Assembly: GCF_010634855.1 (NCBI RefSeq) | Contig: NZ_MWLQ01000019.1 | Location: forward strand, 58,806 to 122,805 | Reading direction: 5' to 3' | DNA from: Microbacterium sp. B35-30 | GTDB lineage: Bacteria; Actinomycetota; Actinomycetes; Actinomycetales; Microbacteriaceae | DNA: 64,000 bases | Shown here: positions 35,535 through 44,344 of the stretch, piece by piece | How positions within the stretch are numbered: the stretch's first letter is position 1 | Layout: every line of letters begins with the position of its first letter | Position numbers and translations under genes: made by a program | Notes under the pieces: model-generated | Database searches by the model: none | Seen by the model: the letters and a program-made list of their open reading frames with translations, nothing else | Told to the model about the DNA's origin: nothing

Positions 35535-36143
35535 ATGCAATCCAGCTTGACAAGTGCTCTGGCCGATTTGGCGGCGCGTACTGACGCGCTGCTTGTGGCT
35601 CCGGTACTCGGCGATCCCGATAACCGCGTCGGGCTCGTCCTAGGCGCTGTCGGGATTAGGGAGAGCGCAGAGCGGGTTGTAGTCGCCGCCGTGCAGCAGG
35701 CGCGGAGCGAGGGAACGAGCTGGCAGGCCATCGGCGACGCGCTAGGTGTCACCCGACAAGCGGCATTTCAGCGCTACGGCAGACCCACCGATCCACGAAC
35801 AGGAGAACCGATGAACACCACCCCGCTCGCCGAGGCCGCACCCATCGCCGCCTCGGTAATCGACGACCTCACCGGCGGGCGTTGGGACGCCGTAACCAGC
35901 CGCTTCGACACCGCAATGCAAACTGGTCTTTCCGAAGACGCGCTGGCCGCAGCGTGGGCGCAAATCGTTGGGCTCGCCGGTAGCTACGAAGGCCGCGGCG
36001 ACACCGAAGCGACTCGGACGGCGGACATCACCGTCACCAACACGCCCCTGAGGTTCGAAGCCGGCGACTACGTCGCGCGCATCGCGTTCCGCGACGACCG
36101 CACGATCGCAGGTCTCCACATTCTGAACCCGGAACTTGCATGA
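35535..36143 (+). CDS. HTH protein fused to DUF3887 domain
   Basis: A 202-residue protein. Residues 45-85 contain an [31 protein letters not shown] (here with the preceding QQ), typical of actinobacterial DNA-binding modules. Residues 95-202 match DUF3887 ([15 protein letters not shown]... GLHI), a cystatin/NTF2-like ligand-binding domain. The combination suggests a ligand-responsive repressor. There is no clear ribosome site; the transcript may be nearly leaderless given the operator at 35515-35533. Confidence 0.8.
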   Translation: MQSSLTSALADLAARTDALLVAPVLGDPDNRVGLVLGAVGIRESAERVVVAAVQQARSEGTSWQAIGDALGVTRQAAFQRYGRPTDPRTGEPMNTTPLAEAAPIAASVIDDLTGGRWDAVTSRFDTAMQTGLSEDALAAAWAQIVGLAGSYEGRGDTEATRTADITVTNTPLRFEAGDYVARIAFRDDRTIAGLHILNPELA

Positions 36144-36284
36144 GCAGTTCTGCGGCCGGCAACCGGCCGTCATCATCACCCTGACGCTTCCGAGATTGCG
36201 GAACCTCGTCATCATCACCGACAACAACGAAGCCCAGCCCAATCTCTCAACGAAAGCGCCCGCTGAGGGACCCGCTCTCGAACG

Positions 36285-36848
36285 TCAGTCCCCGTCGAAC
36301 AGCAGGTCGGCCCGAGCCTCGTCAAAGTCGACGTCGACGCCCAGCCAAGCGTTGATTCTCCGGGCCGCGACCGCCGTCATTTCCGATGTGCCCGTGGTTA
36401 TCCCAAGAGGAAATTCATGACGCTCAGGACTCTTCGGCCACAGCCAGACTGCAAACGGTGCTGCGTCGGCACCGCTTCCCGAGAAGAAGCCGTCGCTCAG
36501 CCGCATGACCGCAGGTAAAGGTTCTGCCGCCGACAGTTCACCACGCTCAAACCTCCGGGTGCGCCACCACGACACGACGATCAGCTCGTCCTTCGTGAGA
36601 GTCAGCCCGTACCGGCGGGAGCGAAACGCCGCCGACCACACGATCGGCGTCAGAATCACAGCCGCGATCAGCGCAAGAATCGGCAACCGGGCGGGTGTCT
36701 CCGCTCCGAACGTGGCCTCCATACCGACCGTCAAGATCGAGACCACGATCAGCACGACACAAACCAGAGCCATCGCTACTACCGCCATCGCAGTTCTGCG
36801 AACCCTCGTGCGCTGAAACGAACCGAGTCCGGCGATGGGGCCGAGCAT
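36285..36848 (-). CDS. Membrane protein with PH-like domain
   Basis: A 187-residue protein with two hydrophobic helices (about 20-45 and 58-80) followed by a soluble beta-rich region. SRRYGLTLTKDELIVVSWWRTRRFERGEL resembles bacterial PH-like (YdbS/DUF304-type) domains. ATG 36848 is used; GTG 36869 is also in frame. Function unknown. Confidence 0.65.
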   Translation of the reverse strand: MLGPIAGLGSFQRTRVRRTAMAVVAMALVCVVLIVVSILTVGMEATFGAETPARLPILALIAAVILTPIVWSAAFRSRRYGLTLTKDELIVVSWWRTRRFERGELSAAEPLPAVMRLSDGFFSGSGADAAPFAVWLWPKSPERHEFPLGITTGTSEMTAVAARRINAWLGVDVDFDEARADLLFDGD

Positions 36849-37003
36849 GTTGAAAGCTGAAGGCGGCACACATCAATCGTCGCGGACCGCGCGTGGCAGT
36901 GCCGACACCTGTGGATGGATGCTCACGTCAGCCCATTCTGACGCTAGCTCCCGAAGATGCCGAGCGAGCTCGTCACCGACGCTCAAGGACCCCCACCGAG
37001 CGA

Positions 37004-37294
37004 CTACATCTTGGCGAGTAAGGGCTCGAAGAACGCAGCCACTTCGGTGTCAATGGCGGGGTCCTTCAGCATCGTCACCACAGGCTCGTACCACAGCGCA
37101 AAACAGAAGGAGTTCAGCCGCCCCAGCGCGAGCTGATCCTCTAGGGAAAGCGGCTCGTTCGCGATGAGCCGACCGAGAGCGTCACGCGCTCCCGAGAACG
37201 ACACGACGGCGAGGGCGTCATGCTCGACGACTCGTGTGGGCGCCAGCCATGAGCGATGCGGTTCGCCGGGGCGAGTGTTTGGAGACGCGGACAT
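37004..37294 (-). CDS. Hypothetical protein
   Basis: A 96-residue unrecognised protein, MSASPNTRPGEPHRSWLAPT..., mainly helical, with LAALGRLIAN-like and EPLSLEDQLALGRLNSFCFALWYEP stretches. An in-frame start at 37339 is possible. Codon pattern looks coding, but there is no family assignment. Confidence 0.5.
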   Translation of the reverse strand: MSASPNTRPGEPHRSWLAPTRVVEHDALAVVSFSGARDALGRLIANEPLSLEDQLALGRLNSFCFALWYEPVVTMLKDPAIDTEVAAFFEPLLAKM

Positions 37295-37484
37295 TTGGAT
37301 CTCAGTCACCTGAGCACTCAACCGCATTCTCGGCAACAACGGAACTGTCGGTACTCACGTCGAGTGAGGGTCTGTGCCCGCTCGCGCAAGGACCCGCACA
37401 CGCGCCGCCGAAGAGGATCCGCGAGTATGCGAGGTAACGGGTTCATCTCGAACCCGTTCGTCTTGCGTGCTGGTGCGATATCAA

Positions 37485-37896
37485 GTGAGCGTGTTGTCCT
37501 TGATTGCGTCTCGGTGGTTGGTGAGGGTTGCGGCGCTTGGCGTGGCGATGCTTTGCGTGACGGGATGCTCGGCGCACTCCGCAGCATCGTGTGTCGCGCC
37601 AGAGGCGACCGCGTCACCCGAGACCGGTACGCCCGGCTGACCCCGTGACGATCGCCGGGCAGTACTGGCAGCCGTGCAACGACACGAATCACTCCACAGA
37701 AGACCCTTGGCCCAGCGTGTCGATCGAGTGGAGCCAGGCGAACGAAGTGTCGTCGCTTGGGAGCATCCCCATCGAGGACGGTGCTTTTAGTGGGAAGGTT
37801 GAGATCCCCGCTGATGCCAGCCCGGGCGGTGCGGTGCTGCGGATCAGCGCTGGGTACTCCGAGCTCGAATTGCCGATCACTGTCTCAGCGCCATAG
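37485..37896 (+). pseudogene. Frameshifted lipoprotein gene
   Basis: From GTG 37485 the frame encodes a lipoprotein signal: VSVLSLIASRWLVRVAALGV then AMLCVTGCSAHSAASC, with lipobox VTGC. It stops at TGA 37638-37640. The adjacent frame immediately continues DPVTIAGQYWQPCNDTNHST and runs beta-rich to TAG at 37896 (LELPITVSAP). The two pieces together make a plausible exported Ig-like lipoprotein, so a small indel near 37630-37645 broke it, or it is a sequencing error. Confidence 0.65.
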
Positions 37897-38029
37897 CGCG
37901 TCGCGCGATTGTCGACCGGCATCCGCACTCCGGCCGACCTGCTTGCGGGGCGGGTTGGCTAAGAACGCTCAAACAGTCCTCGGCCGCACTCTGCGCGATA
38001 GCCGTCGGGTGCATTGAATGCATTCCGGC

Positions 38030-39055
38030 TCAGTCAAGGACGTGGCGAGATGTGATGAGGAACTCAGCATCCGAACCGCCGTGGGTATCACGCCAGGTGA
38101 AGCCGAGCCCGCGTAGCCATAAGTCGAGGACATCTGCGAGTTGCTCAGCGTTCTCTCGCATCTCCGTGGGTGACGTCCGAGTTGCGGGGGACGGGACTTT
38201 GGCGAGCTCCTGCTCGAATCGCTCCCAGTACCGGTCGGCCAGAGCCATCCAATCGGCGACGCCGTCATCGGGTCGCGCAGTCAACTTCGAGATCCGGCGG
38301 GCAGCCGCCACGTTTGCTAGAGCCTTCCAAGCGTGCTGACTCTGTTGCAGAACGCCGTACATCAGGCGTTCTACGTTCCTGTGGCGGTCGTAGTCAGCGA
38401 CGACCGCTCTGAGGCCCGCACGCCAGGCGGGCAGAGTCTCCGGCGCGACACTGAACTCGAACGGCTCGCGCAGTTCCCCAGCAACGCCAAGCTCCGCCCG
38501 ATACTCGTCGATCACATCGTGGGCAAGTACGAGAAAGCTCGCCCGAGCGCGCGGTGCATCCGAGAAGTCGCCCTCATCCTCGCCGGCCTGCTTCATGATG
38601 ACGTGCTGGGCTTCGTGAACCACAGTACGTATGGCCAGTCTTCTTCGACTTCCGGAGCCGGCGATCCAGTCATCTGCTTGATCTGCTTCCATCAGATCTC
38701 GCACCGCATCGTCATCCGTGTAGAACCAGTAAGGGATCAGGACATGGGTCTGCGCGCCCACCCGCATCGTCTTTCCGCCCAGCACCCCGGCACCGCGCTC
38801 GTCGTCGAAGGCCTCACGATCGACCTCTCCCGAAAATCGTGCGCGAGCAGACTCGACTATGTCGCCAGTCACCACAAGGACCACCTGTTCGGGGTCGAGA
38901 GCATACCTGCCGAGCACCCCCCGTGCGAGGTTCACCTGCTCAGTCGGGACCCATGTGTCGGAATTCATTCCGAGCAAGACCGGATTCACGTCCTCGAATG
39001 CGTAGGCGGTGAAGAAGGTCGTGACCGGCCCTGCATCGTCTTCATTCGCGGACAC
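38030..39055 (-). CDS. Zincin-like (HExxH) protein of the CHAT module
   Basis: A 341-residue protein of unknown family. RTVVHEAQHVIM gives His147, Glu148 and His151 in an HExxH motif, with Glu184 in DVIDEYRAELG as a possible third ligand. The rest is acidic and helical, with no signal peptide. GTG 39055 has GAGG eight bases upstream and is preferred to ATG 39082. It lies 186 bases downstream of the CHAT-protease gene on the same strand and is probably co-transcribed, suggesting a two-protease module. Confidence 0.65.
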   Translation of the reverse strand: MSANEDDAGPVTTFFTAYAFEDVNPVLLGMNSDTWVPTEQVNLARGVLGRYALDPEQVVLVVTGDIVESARARFSGEVDREAFDDERGAGVLGGKTMRVGAQTHVLIPYWFYTDDDAVRDLMEADQADDWIAGSGSRRRLAIRTVVHEAQHVIMKQAGEDEGDFSDAPRARASFLVLAHDVIDEYRAELGVAGELREPFEFSVAPETLPAWRAGLRAVVADYDRHRNVERLMYGVLQQSQHAWKALANVAAARRISKLTARPDDGVADWMALADRYWERFEQELAKVPSPATRTSPTEMRENAEQLADVLDLWLRGLGFTWRDTHGGSDAEFLITSRHVLD

Positions 39056-39241
39056 GCGTCGATCCTCGCACGCTAGCAACATTCCGCCCGCTAGGCAGCC
39101 GGATCAGGTTTCTGGCTGCCGTCACCGCCGACAAATCAACGCCCGGCGAGCGTGTCCAGTTGCGCTGGCAGTAGGAGCCCCGGCTCCACTGCCGGCGGTC
39201 GACGAGCGGTGACAGAAGCGCAGCCGGGCGTGCGCCGCCAG

Positions 39242-40300
39242 TCACGCGGGCTTTACGAGGATGGCAGCGGCGGGATCGACGTCATCCGCCGAGCTCAGGG
39301 TCGGCAGGTCAGCACCGTCCAGCCCGCCGAGTTCAAGCGCGGCACGGCCAGCACGGTGGGCCGCATCAATCGACTGCCCGTTCGCGATGTTGGCGTAGAA
39401 GCGCGTCGCGTACGTGATGGCATCAGTGTCGTCGATCTCGTCGGCCATCCCGATCGCGAATGGTGCTACCTCGTCGACGAGGCGCTGTAGCTGTCCGGCA
39501 GAGTGGCACGAGTTCAGCACTATCAGTAGCGGCGGATCGTCGGTTGCTTGGATAGCGTTCGCAAACGCCTGCGCGGTGACGATGACGCCCTCATGCAGTT
39601 CGTCCGCTTCGTCTTCGAACTCGATGAGGTCTTCGTTGCTGTGTCCGGAAAAGTGGATGACGTGCGGTCGAAACTTCGCAAGTCCGTCGAGGAGGTCCTC
39701 CGTGGTTGCCGCCGGACGAACGTCGAGCTCGACATGGTCGCGATGTAGAGCTGATTCGATCGCCGTGCGGATGCGCTTCTGCTCGCGACCAACACGCAAT
39801 CCCCCATCGGCGGATGCGCCTAGCATCAGAATCCGAAGCTTCTCGGGCTTGGGTTCGGGGAGCCGGCGACCCAATTCCTGGATGCTGGCTTCGTTCTGCA
39901 ATAGCCGGGCGCTCAGTGCGTTCTGATCTGCCGCCGATCTGCGTGCCAGTGCCTGCTGTTCTCGCTGCCTGGCCTTCTCCGCGGCAGCCGCTTCCGATTG
40001 CTCCGCCCGGGATAGGCGAGACGAGATTGAAGCCTCCTCCTTGGCGTATCCGGCCGAGCGCGCGGCCCATCGAGAAGCTTCATTGCCCGCGGCCTTCGCC
40101 TCGTCCTCACGCCGATTAGCCTCATTCATTCTGCTCCGAGCGGTCGTCGCGTTGGAGGCTTTCGCGGCCAGCTGGCGCGCCTTGGCAGCCTCCGCTCGCT
40201 TCTTTGATTCCTTGGCCCGGGCCTCCCCGGCCTTCTTCTCGGCGTCGAGCCGCTGCTTGCGTTTGCGATCGAGTTGACCTCTGTACTGATTCGCGCTCAT
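39242..40300 (-). CDS. CHAT-type caspase-like protease with coiled-coil N-terminus
   Basis: A 352-residue protein. Residues 1-145 are a long, highly charged coiled coil (Lys/Arg/Ala/Glu/Gln-rich). Residues 153-352 form a CHAT/caspase-like domain: LRILMLGASADGGLRVG, VIHFSGHSNED with catalytic His220, and LIVLNSCHSAG with catalytic Cys265. ATG 40300 has GGAG five bases upstream. CHAT proteases act in bacterial defence and programmed responses, usually gated by an N-terminal sensor; here the coiled coil would be that part. Confidence 0.82.
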   Translation of the reverse strand: MSANQYRGQLDRKRKQRLDAEKKAGEARAKESKKRAEAAKARQLAAKASNATTARSRMNEANRREDEAKAAGNEASRWAARSAGYAKEEASISSRLSRAEQSEAAAAEKARQREQQALARRSAADQNALSARLLQNEASIQELGRRLPEPKPEKLRILMLGASADGGLRVGREQKRIRTAIESALHRDHVELDVRPAATTEDLLDGLAKFRPHVIHFSGHSNEDLIEFEDEADELHEGVIVTAQAFANAIQATDDPPLLIVLNSCHSAGQLQRLVDEVAPFAIGMADEIDDTDAITYATRFYANIANGQSIDAAHRAGRAALELGGLDGADLPTLSSADDVDPAAAILVKPA

Positions 40301-40616
40301 TCGTGCTCCATTCGCGCTGACGTGTCGCGTCATTCTTAGCGTGTGGATGGGACAGTCGTCCGTCACCCTTTGTCGAGAAAATGTCGGAGGATGCTCGCTC
40401 CCACTTGGCTCCAGGGTGGCTGCTTAACTCAAGCATCGGGTTATCGAGAGGTCGTCGGTCGATGACCTCCCAAAAGCATGGCGACCGCTGCGCTTTCGTC
40501 CGTCGCGCGATAGCGATCGCTCTTTCGAAGTGCACGCCGAGAGACCGCGCGCAGAGCTGCGCGGATTCATCGAGCCATCGGTGACGATGGCCTCGCACCG
40601 CCGCCGACCGAAAACC
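40301..40616. other. Intergenic region upstream of the CHAT gene
   Basis: I see no convincing gene. Short frames on both strands lack ribosome sites and known motifs. The part near 40301-40400 presumably contains the promoter of the CHAT-zincin pair. Confidence 0.4.
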
Positions 40617-40652
40617 TCGAAGGGCGCACCGCCGAAGCGGTACGCCCTTCGA
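40617..40652 (-). terminator. Long hairpin terminating the zinc-ribbon/DUF1508 pair
   Basis: TCGAAGGGCG pairs with CGCCCTTCGA, and inside it ACCGC pairs with GCGGT. It lies 12 bases downstream of the zinc-ribbon stop. Reading the minus strand, the run after it is GGTTTTCGG, giving a short T tract. Confidence 0.75.
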
Positions 40653-40664
40653 GCGCTGGAGCGC

Positions 40665-40802
40665 TTAGATGCGAACGTTGAACACTGCGCCGCAGTGGGC
40701 GCAGCGCGCCGCGCCGGCGGTGAGCCGGGTGAACGGCCCGAGCTTCCTGTGGCAGCGGGGACAGGGGACGTAGATCAGGCCGTTGACGCGACGTGTAACC
40801 AT
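40665..40802 (-). CDS. Zinc-ribbon mini-protein (45 aa)
   Basis: A 45-residue ORF from ATG 40802: MVTRRVNGLIYVPCPRCHRK then RCAHCGAVFNVRI. Two CxxC pairs form a zinc ribbon. It begins just after the DUF1508 stop (one base between) and ends 12 bases before a strong hairpin, so the pair is an operon. It probably binds nucleic acid or a protein partner. Confidence 0.7.
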   Translation of the reverse strand: MVTRRVNGLIYVPCPRCHRKLGPFTRLTAGAARCAHCGAVFNVRI

Positions 40803-40803
40803 G

Positions 40804-41001
40804 TCAGAACCGGCGCGCCAGGCTGGTGGTGTCGTGCACGGAGGCCGTCGGCGCGTACAACTTCACCGAGCGGATGCCGTTCTCGGCGCTCGCCTTCGAG
40901 AGGTACATCTCCGACGTGGCGATCACTTCGTTATTCGGGGCCTTCAGCGTCCAGTAGTAGTGGATACCGTTCGCGGCTCTTTTGATCTCGAACTTGCCCA
41001 T
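40804..41001 (-). CDS. DUF1508 (YegP-like) protein
   Basis: A 65-residue YegP/DUF1508 domain: GKFEIKRAANGIHYYWTLKA, then NNEVIATSEMYLSKASAENGI. ATG 41001 is preceded by GGAGGAAACCCACA. Family members are small stress-associated proteins without established biochemistry. It is the first gene of the two-gene operon with the zinc ribbon. Confidence 0.85.
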   Translation of the reverse strand: MGKFEIKRAANGIHYYWTLKAPNNEVIATSEMYLSKASAENGIRSVKLYAPTASVHDTTSLARRF

Positions 41002-41105
41002 TGTGGGTTTCCTCCAATTGCTCTTGTGTGACACGCCCAACATTTGGTGGACGTGATCGACGCGCGTACCTTGGAGGAAAGTTCCCCGCCTCAGAGGAAG
41101 CTTCC

Positions 41106-41143
41106 GGCCCCAGGTCAGTTTGCCGCTGACCTAGGGGCCTTTT
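41106..41143 (+). terminator. Intrinsic terminator on the plus strand without an obvious gene
   Basis: GGCCCCAGGTCAG pairs with CTGACCT and GGGGCC (one bulged A) across a seven-base loop, followed by TTTT on the plus strand. No plus-strand CDS precedes it within several hundred bases. It may end a small RNA, or act as an attenuator or antisense signal in the DUF1508 leader. Confidence 0.7.
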
Positions 41144-41231
41144 CCGCGGCTGGTCTGCCGACGCCATTAAGACTACATATGGGCACCGACATTCGTTAGC
41201 ACCACAAGGGCTAGTAGTTACATCGGTGTGA

Positions 41232-41396
41232 TTATCCGTAGTTCTCCCCAAGTTCTACACAGGTTGTCCACCGTTCCATCCACAGAACGCTCCTGGCGGA
41301 AAACTGCAGAAGAACGCCAATAATGCGGCGCGGGGGCGCCATCTGTCCACAGGCACATCCGCGTTCGAGAGCGGTCTCAAGCTTTTTCTGTGGACG
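41232..41396. other. Array resembling DnaA boxes, possible replication origin
   Basis: Nonamers related to TTATCCACA/TTGTCCACA occur at TTATCCGTA 41232, TTCTCCCCA 41242, TTCTACACA 41253, TTGTCCACC 41264 and CCATCCACA 41276, spaced 10-12 bases apart. CTGTCCACA follows at 41343, and the inverted GTCCACAGA at about 41387. This is a phased array like a bacterial oriC or a replicating element's origin. Most are one to three mismatches from consensus, so some may be degenerate. No dnaA, dnaN or rep gene is adjacent. Confidence 0.45.
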
Positions 41397-41746
41397 GCGT
41401 GTCGTCGGCGTGTCGCGTGTCAGTTCGCCTATTGTCCAAGGCGCAAATTCATGGTTTGCCTGGCGGGCGTCGAGAGCTCCACCCGCACGGCGGTGGCACT
41501 CGCGCGTCTTGAGCACTTCGGGTGACATCGCTGACCTCGGATGCGCGAGCGACGCCTTGCGCGTTCGCGATCGGGATTGGAGCAGCAGGAGCGTTGCCGT
41601 CGCTGCACGTTCACTCAGGTTTCGGGTGGCCGGAATGCGCGGTAACCACCCCAATAGCGCCCACGCGGGTTCAAGGATCCCGTGTCGGGTGCGTTCCCTA
41701 TGATCATGCAGTCAGTTCGTTCGACGGGAAGCCTGGGGAGGAATCC

Positions 41747-42349
41747 ATGAAGATTCGCGGTGCGATCGTGTCACTCATCGTCGGTGCAGCGCTTGCGCTC
41801 GGCGGTTGCTCGGCCGGTGGCAATGGGGCGACTAATAGCTCATCCGCTTCTCCCGCGGCAATCGAGGTCGAAGAGCAGCTGGTGACTGTCGACGTGCGTG
41901 TTGCGCGCTCCCTGCTGGACCAGAGCGGCTCCCTCACGGACGAGGAGATCGTGGCCGGTGCTCGCGAGAAGGGCATCGCCGCAGTCGTAGACGGCGACGC
42001 TGTCGTCTACACAATGACCAAGCCGCAGCGCGACGAGATGCTCGCGCAGATGCGTTCGTCCGCGCAAGATGCCGCGGATGAGTTGATCGCGGATGAAACC
42101 AACTGGGTGACTGGCGTTGAGTTCAACGATTCGATGACGTCGTTCGAGGTCTCCGTCGACGGCCATCGGTACGGCGCGCTTGAGAGCCTCCTTGCCCTCG
42201 GGTTCTATGTTCAGGGTGCCCTCTACCAGCAGTTCAATGGGGTAGCCCCCGATGACATCGACGTGATCGTCGATTTCATCGACGACGCAACCGCCGAGGT
42301 GCTCGATAGCGGCTCGTACCAGGAGATGCGGGCGAACCTCGAGCAGTAG
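41747..42349 (+). CDS. Lipoprotein of unknown function
   Basis: A 200-residue protein with a lipoprotein signal: MKIRGAIVSLIVGAALALGGC, lipobox LGGC, then a Ser/Asn-rich linker. The mature part is acidic and helical; it has no recognised domain. GGGGAGGAATCC precedes ATG 41747. It should be anchored to the outer face of the membrane. Confidence 0.8.
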   Translation: MKIRGAIVSLIVGAALALGGCSAGGNGATNSSSASPAAIEVEEQLVTVDVRVARSLLDQSGSLTDEEIVAGAREKGIAAVVDGDAVVYTMTKPQRDEMLAQMRSSAQDAADELIADETNWVTGVEFNDSMTSFEVSVDGHRYGALESLLALGFYVQGALYQQFNGVAPDDIDVIVDFIDDATAEVLDSGSYQEMRANLEQ

Positions 42350-42542
42350 ACCGGGTGCACCTGAGGACTCCAGCGTCGCTCTTGCGCCTCCAGCGGCGTT
42401 CTAATATCGGCGACACAGGACGGCGCCGCTGTGTGACGCGACTCGGTCGAACCCACTTGGGGTCTGCGTTCGTGCCCGCCCGCAACGGGATCCCCGAGCC
42501 GCACCCCCGCCCGATGTCGGACGCTCCGTCTAGCGTCGGGCC

Positions 42543-43145
42543 ATGGAGATAGGACTGGTGATTGCACTAGTGGGCGCTTGCGGAACGGTGTTCGGTGTTC
42601 TTATGGGTTCGTTAATCACCGCCGGTCTGTCAGCGCGCAATACTCGGAACGTCGAGAGTCGAGCGACCGATCGCAACTCCGCCAGCGACTTGCTCAAGGC
42701 GCTGGGGGAAGTGCGGGAGGTAGCGCGACGCTCATTGCCGGTGGACTCGATCGGTAGCGAAGGCATCGCGGCCGCCGCTACCACTTGGGGCGGTGCAGTC
42801 ATCAGGCGCGAAGGTCAGTTCCCTCCGGGTGCGCGCCACATTGGCCACAGTGTTGTCGACGCACTCGCAGAGCATGTCGGGAATGCGGCGCGTGCACACC
42901 GCGACCCGAGGTGGGGCTCTTTACCACTGGGTGAACTCACTGAGGACGGACGCGAGACCGCAGTTGCATACATAGACCACGTCAGCGAGTGGCTCACCCG
43001 CAGCGAACAGAAGGGCACCTGGCGCCGAGGGCTGGCCCGGTATCACGAATGGGTTCGCATGCATGAACGCCGCCGCTCCGAACCGGTGCGGAGCCGCCTG
43101 GACGGGATGCTTCGTCGACTTCCGAGCGAGCGTCCCGCAGGCTAG
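42543..43145 (+). CDS. Single-pass membrane protein, hypothetical
   Basis: A 200-residue protein with one N-terminal membrane helix (about residues 4-29) and a soluble helical cytoplasmic part ending Arg-rich. No family recognised. It starts at ATG 42543, 193 bases after the lipoprotein gene on the same strand. Confidence 0.6.
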   Translation: MEIGLVIALVGACGTVFGVLMGSLITAGLSARNTRNVESRATDRNSASDLLKALGEVREVARRSLPVDSIGSEGIAAAATTWGGAVIRREGQFPPGARHIGHSVVDALAEHVGNAARAHRDPRWGSLPLGELTEDGRETAVAYIDHVSEWLTRSEQKGTWRRGLARYHEWVRMHERRRSEPVRSRLDGMLRRLPSERPAG

Positions 43146-43411
43146 TCGGAGCAGCCCACCCGAGGTGACCGCCGGCGAGTACCGGAATGGAGGCGTACGC
43201 CCCCAACGCTCATCGCACGTCTTAGGATCGGCTCATGAGCCTCGTCGGCCTCACCGCTGCGAGCGACCGAGCAGCCACGTTCGGCGACGAGCATTTCTGC
43301 GCCTGGGGAGATACCGGGCGGTCTCGAGGATCCCGGGACGTCCGCCTCCATTGCGAGCAATCCGCTCCAACAGAATGAATCCGGACATCGAACTACGGAG
43401 AGGCAACCGCC

Positions 43412-43924
43412 ATGCACCCCGACGATGAGGCGCGCACCTGGAGCAAACGCCGCGGCGCTGAAGGTCCCGCCGAGGACGACTGGGAGGCTCGCGGCCTGCT
43501 CATCGAAGAGGTCTACCCGCTCGCCCAAATCAGCCCGGGGAAGACCGAGTCGCAGTGCTCGTCATGCGGGACCGGCAAGGAGGATCCGTGGTACCGCGCC
43601 GAAGACATCTCGGTCGTGCTTCACTGGCAGCCCAAGGCTGATGTCGCCGCGCACGTGTATGGCTGGTGGTACTGCCCAGACCACGTCAATCGGACCAAAC
43701 TGCCGTGGTCGCACTGGCAGGAAGCGCCTGAGGAACTATGGGGGCCGCGACTTCGGTCGATCAAGTACCCGGACTGCCAGCAGGCCATCGGTCTGGGCGC
43801 CTCTTGTGGTCAGCCGTACGCCGGCGTCCGCGACGACCAGCCAATGTGCGCCGAGCATATCGAGCGCTTCGACACCGCCGAGCGGCTTTCGATCCTAGAA
43901 CGTCGGCTGCTCGGCGACTCCTGA
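43412..43924 (+). CDS. Cys-rich hypothetical protein
   Basis: A 170-residue acidic protein. Cys/His residues are arranged as CSSCG, YCPDH, PDC, ASCG and MCAEH, suggesting one or two structural zinc sites. Trp-rich segments (WYCPDHVNRTKLPWSHW) are striking. No known family or catalytic motif. ATG 43412; GAGAGG lies ahead of it. Confidence 0.6.
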   Translation: MHPDDEARTWSKRRGAEGPAEDDWEARGLLIEEVYPLAQISPGKTESQCSSCGTGKEDPWYRAEDISVVLHWQPKADVAAHVYGWWYCPDHVNRTKLPWSHWQEAPEELWGPRLRSIKYPDCQQAIGLGASCGQPYAGVRDDQPMCAEHIERFDTAERLSILERRLLGDS

Positions 43925-44344
43925 TCGGATAGAAGGGCCGAGCGTTGACCGTTGGCCTTCGTTATACGGCTCGTTTGTCGACCTGAGCCGCATTTGAGAA
44001 CAAACACGACTCTTCCTGGTGCCCGCCCCATTGCGAGAGTGTCACGGTCACTATGCGCGCTGAGCACCGGTCCGGCGTGTCGGGAGGCGCTGACACTCCC
44101 CCTCTACACGCACCGAAGCCCGTCTCTCCGCGCACGGCGACGGCCCTTCACCGTGCTCATAGTGCTGTGGTCACCCTTGGGGACGGCAGAGCCGAGACCG
44201 GGTCGCGAGATACTTCATGCGCGATGGGCGTTCCGCCTCCCTTCGTCGCACGCAGAGGGGTCCTGAACGGGCCTGCGGCCGGATGTGGATAGTCATGTCC
44301 GGATGGATCTTGAGTTTGGCGGGCGGGTGGATGGATCCGGCTTG
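43925..44344. other. 420-base region with no supported gene
   Basis: Frames of 60-100 codons exist on the plus strand but lack ribosome sites, and their Arg/Ser/Pro-rich composition looks like shadow sequence. I see nothing else definite here. Confidence 0.45.

Noticed and set aside
43952..44266. 104-codon plus-strand ORF
   Set aside because: No ribosome site, no domain, composition typical of non-coding frames.
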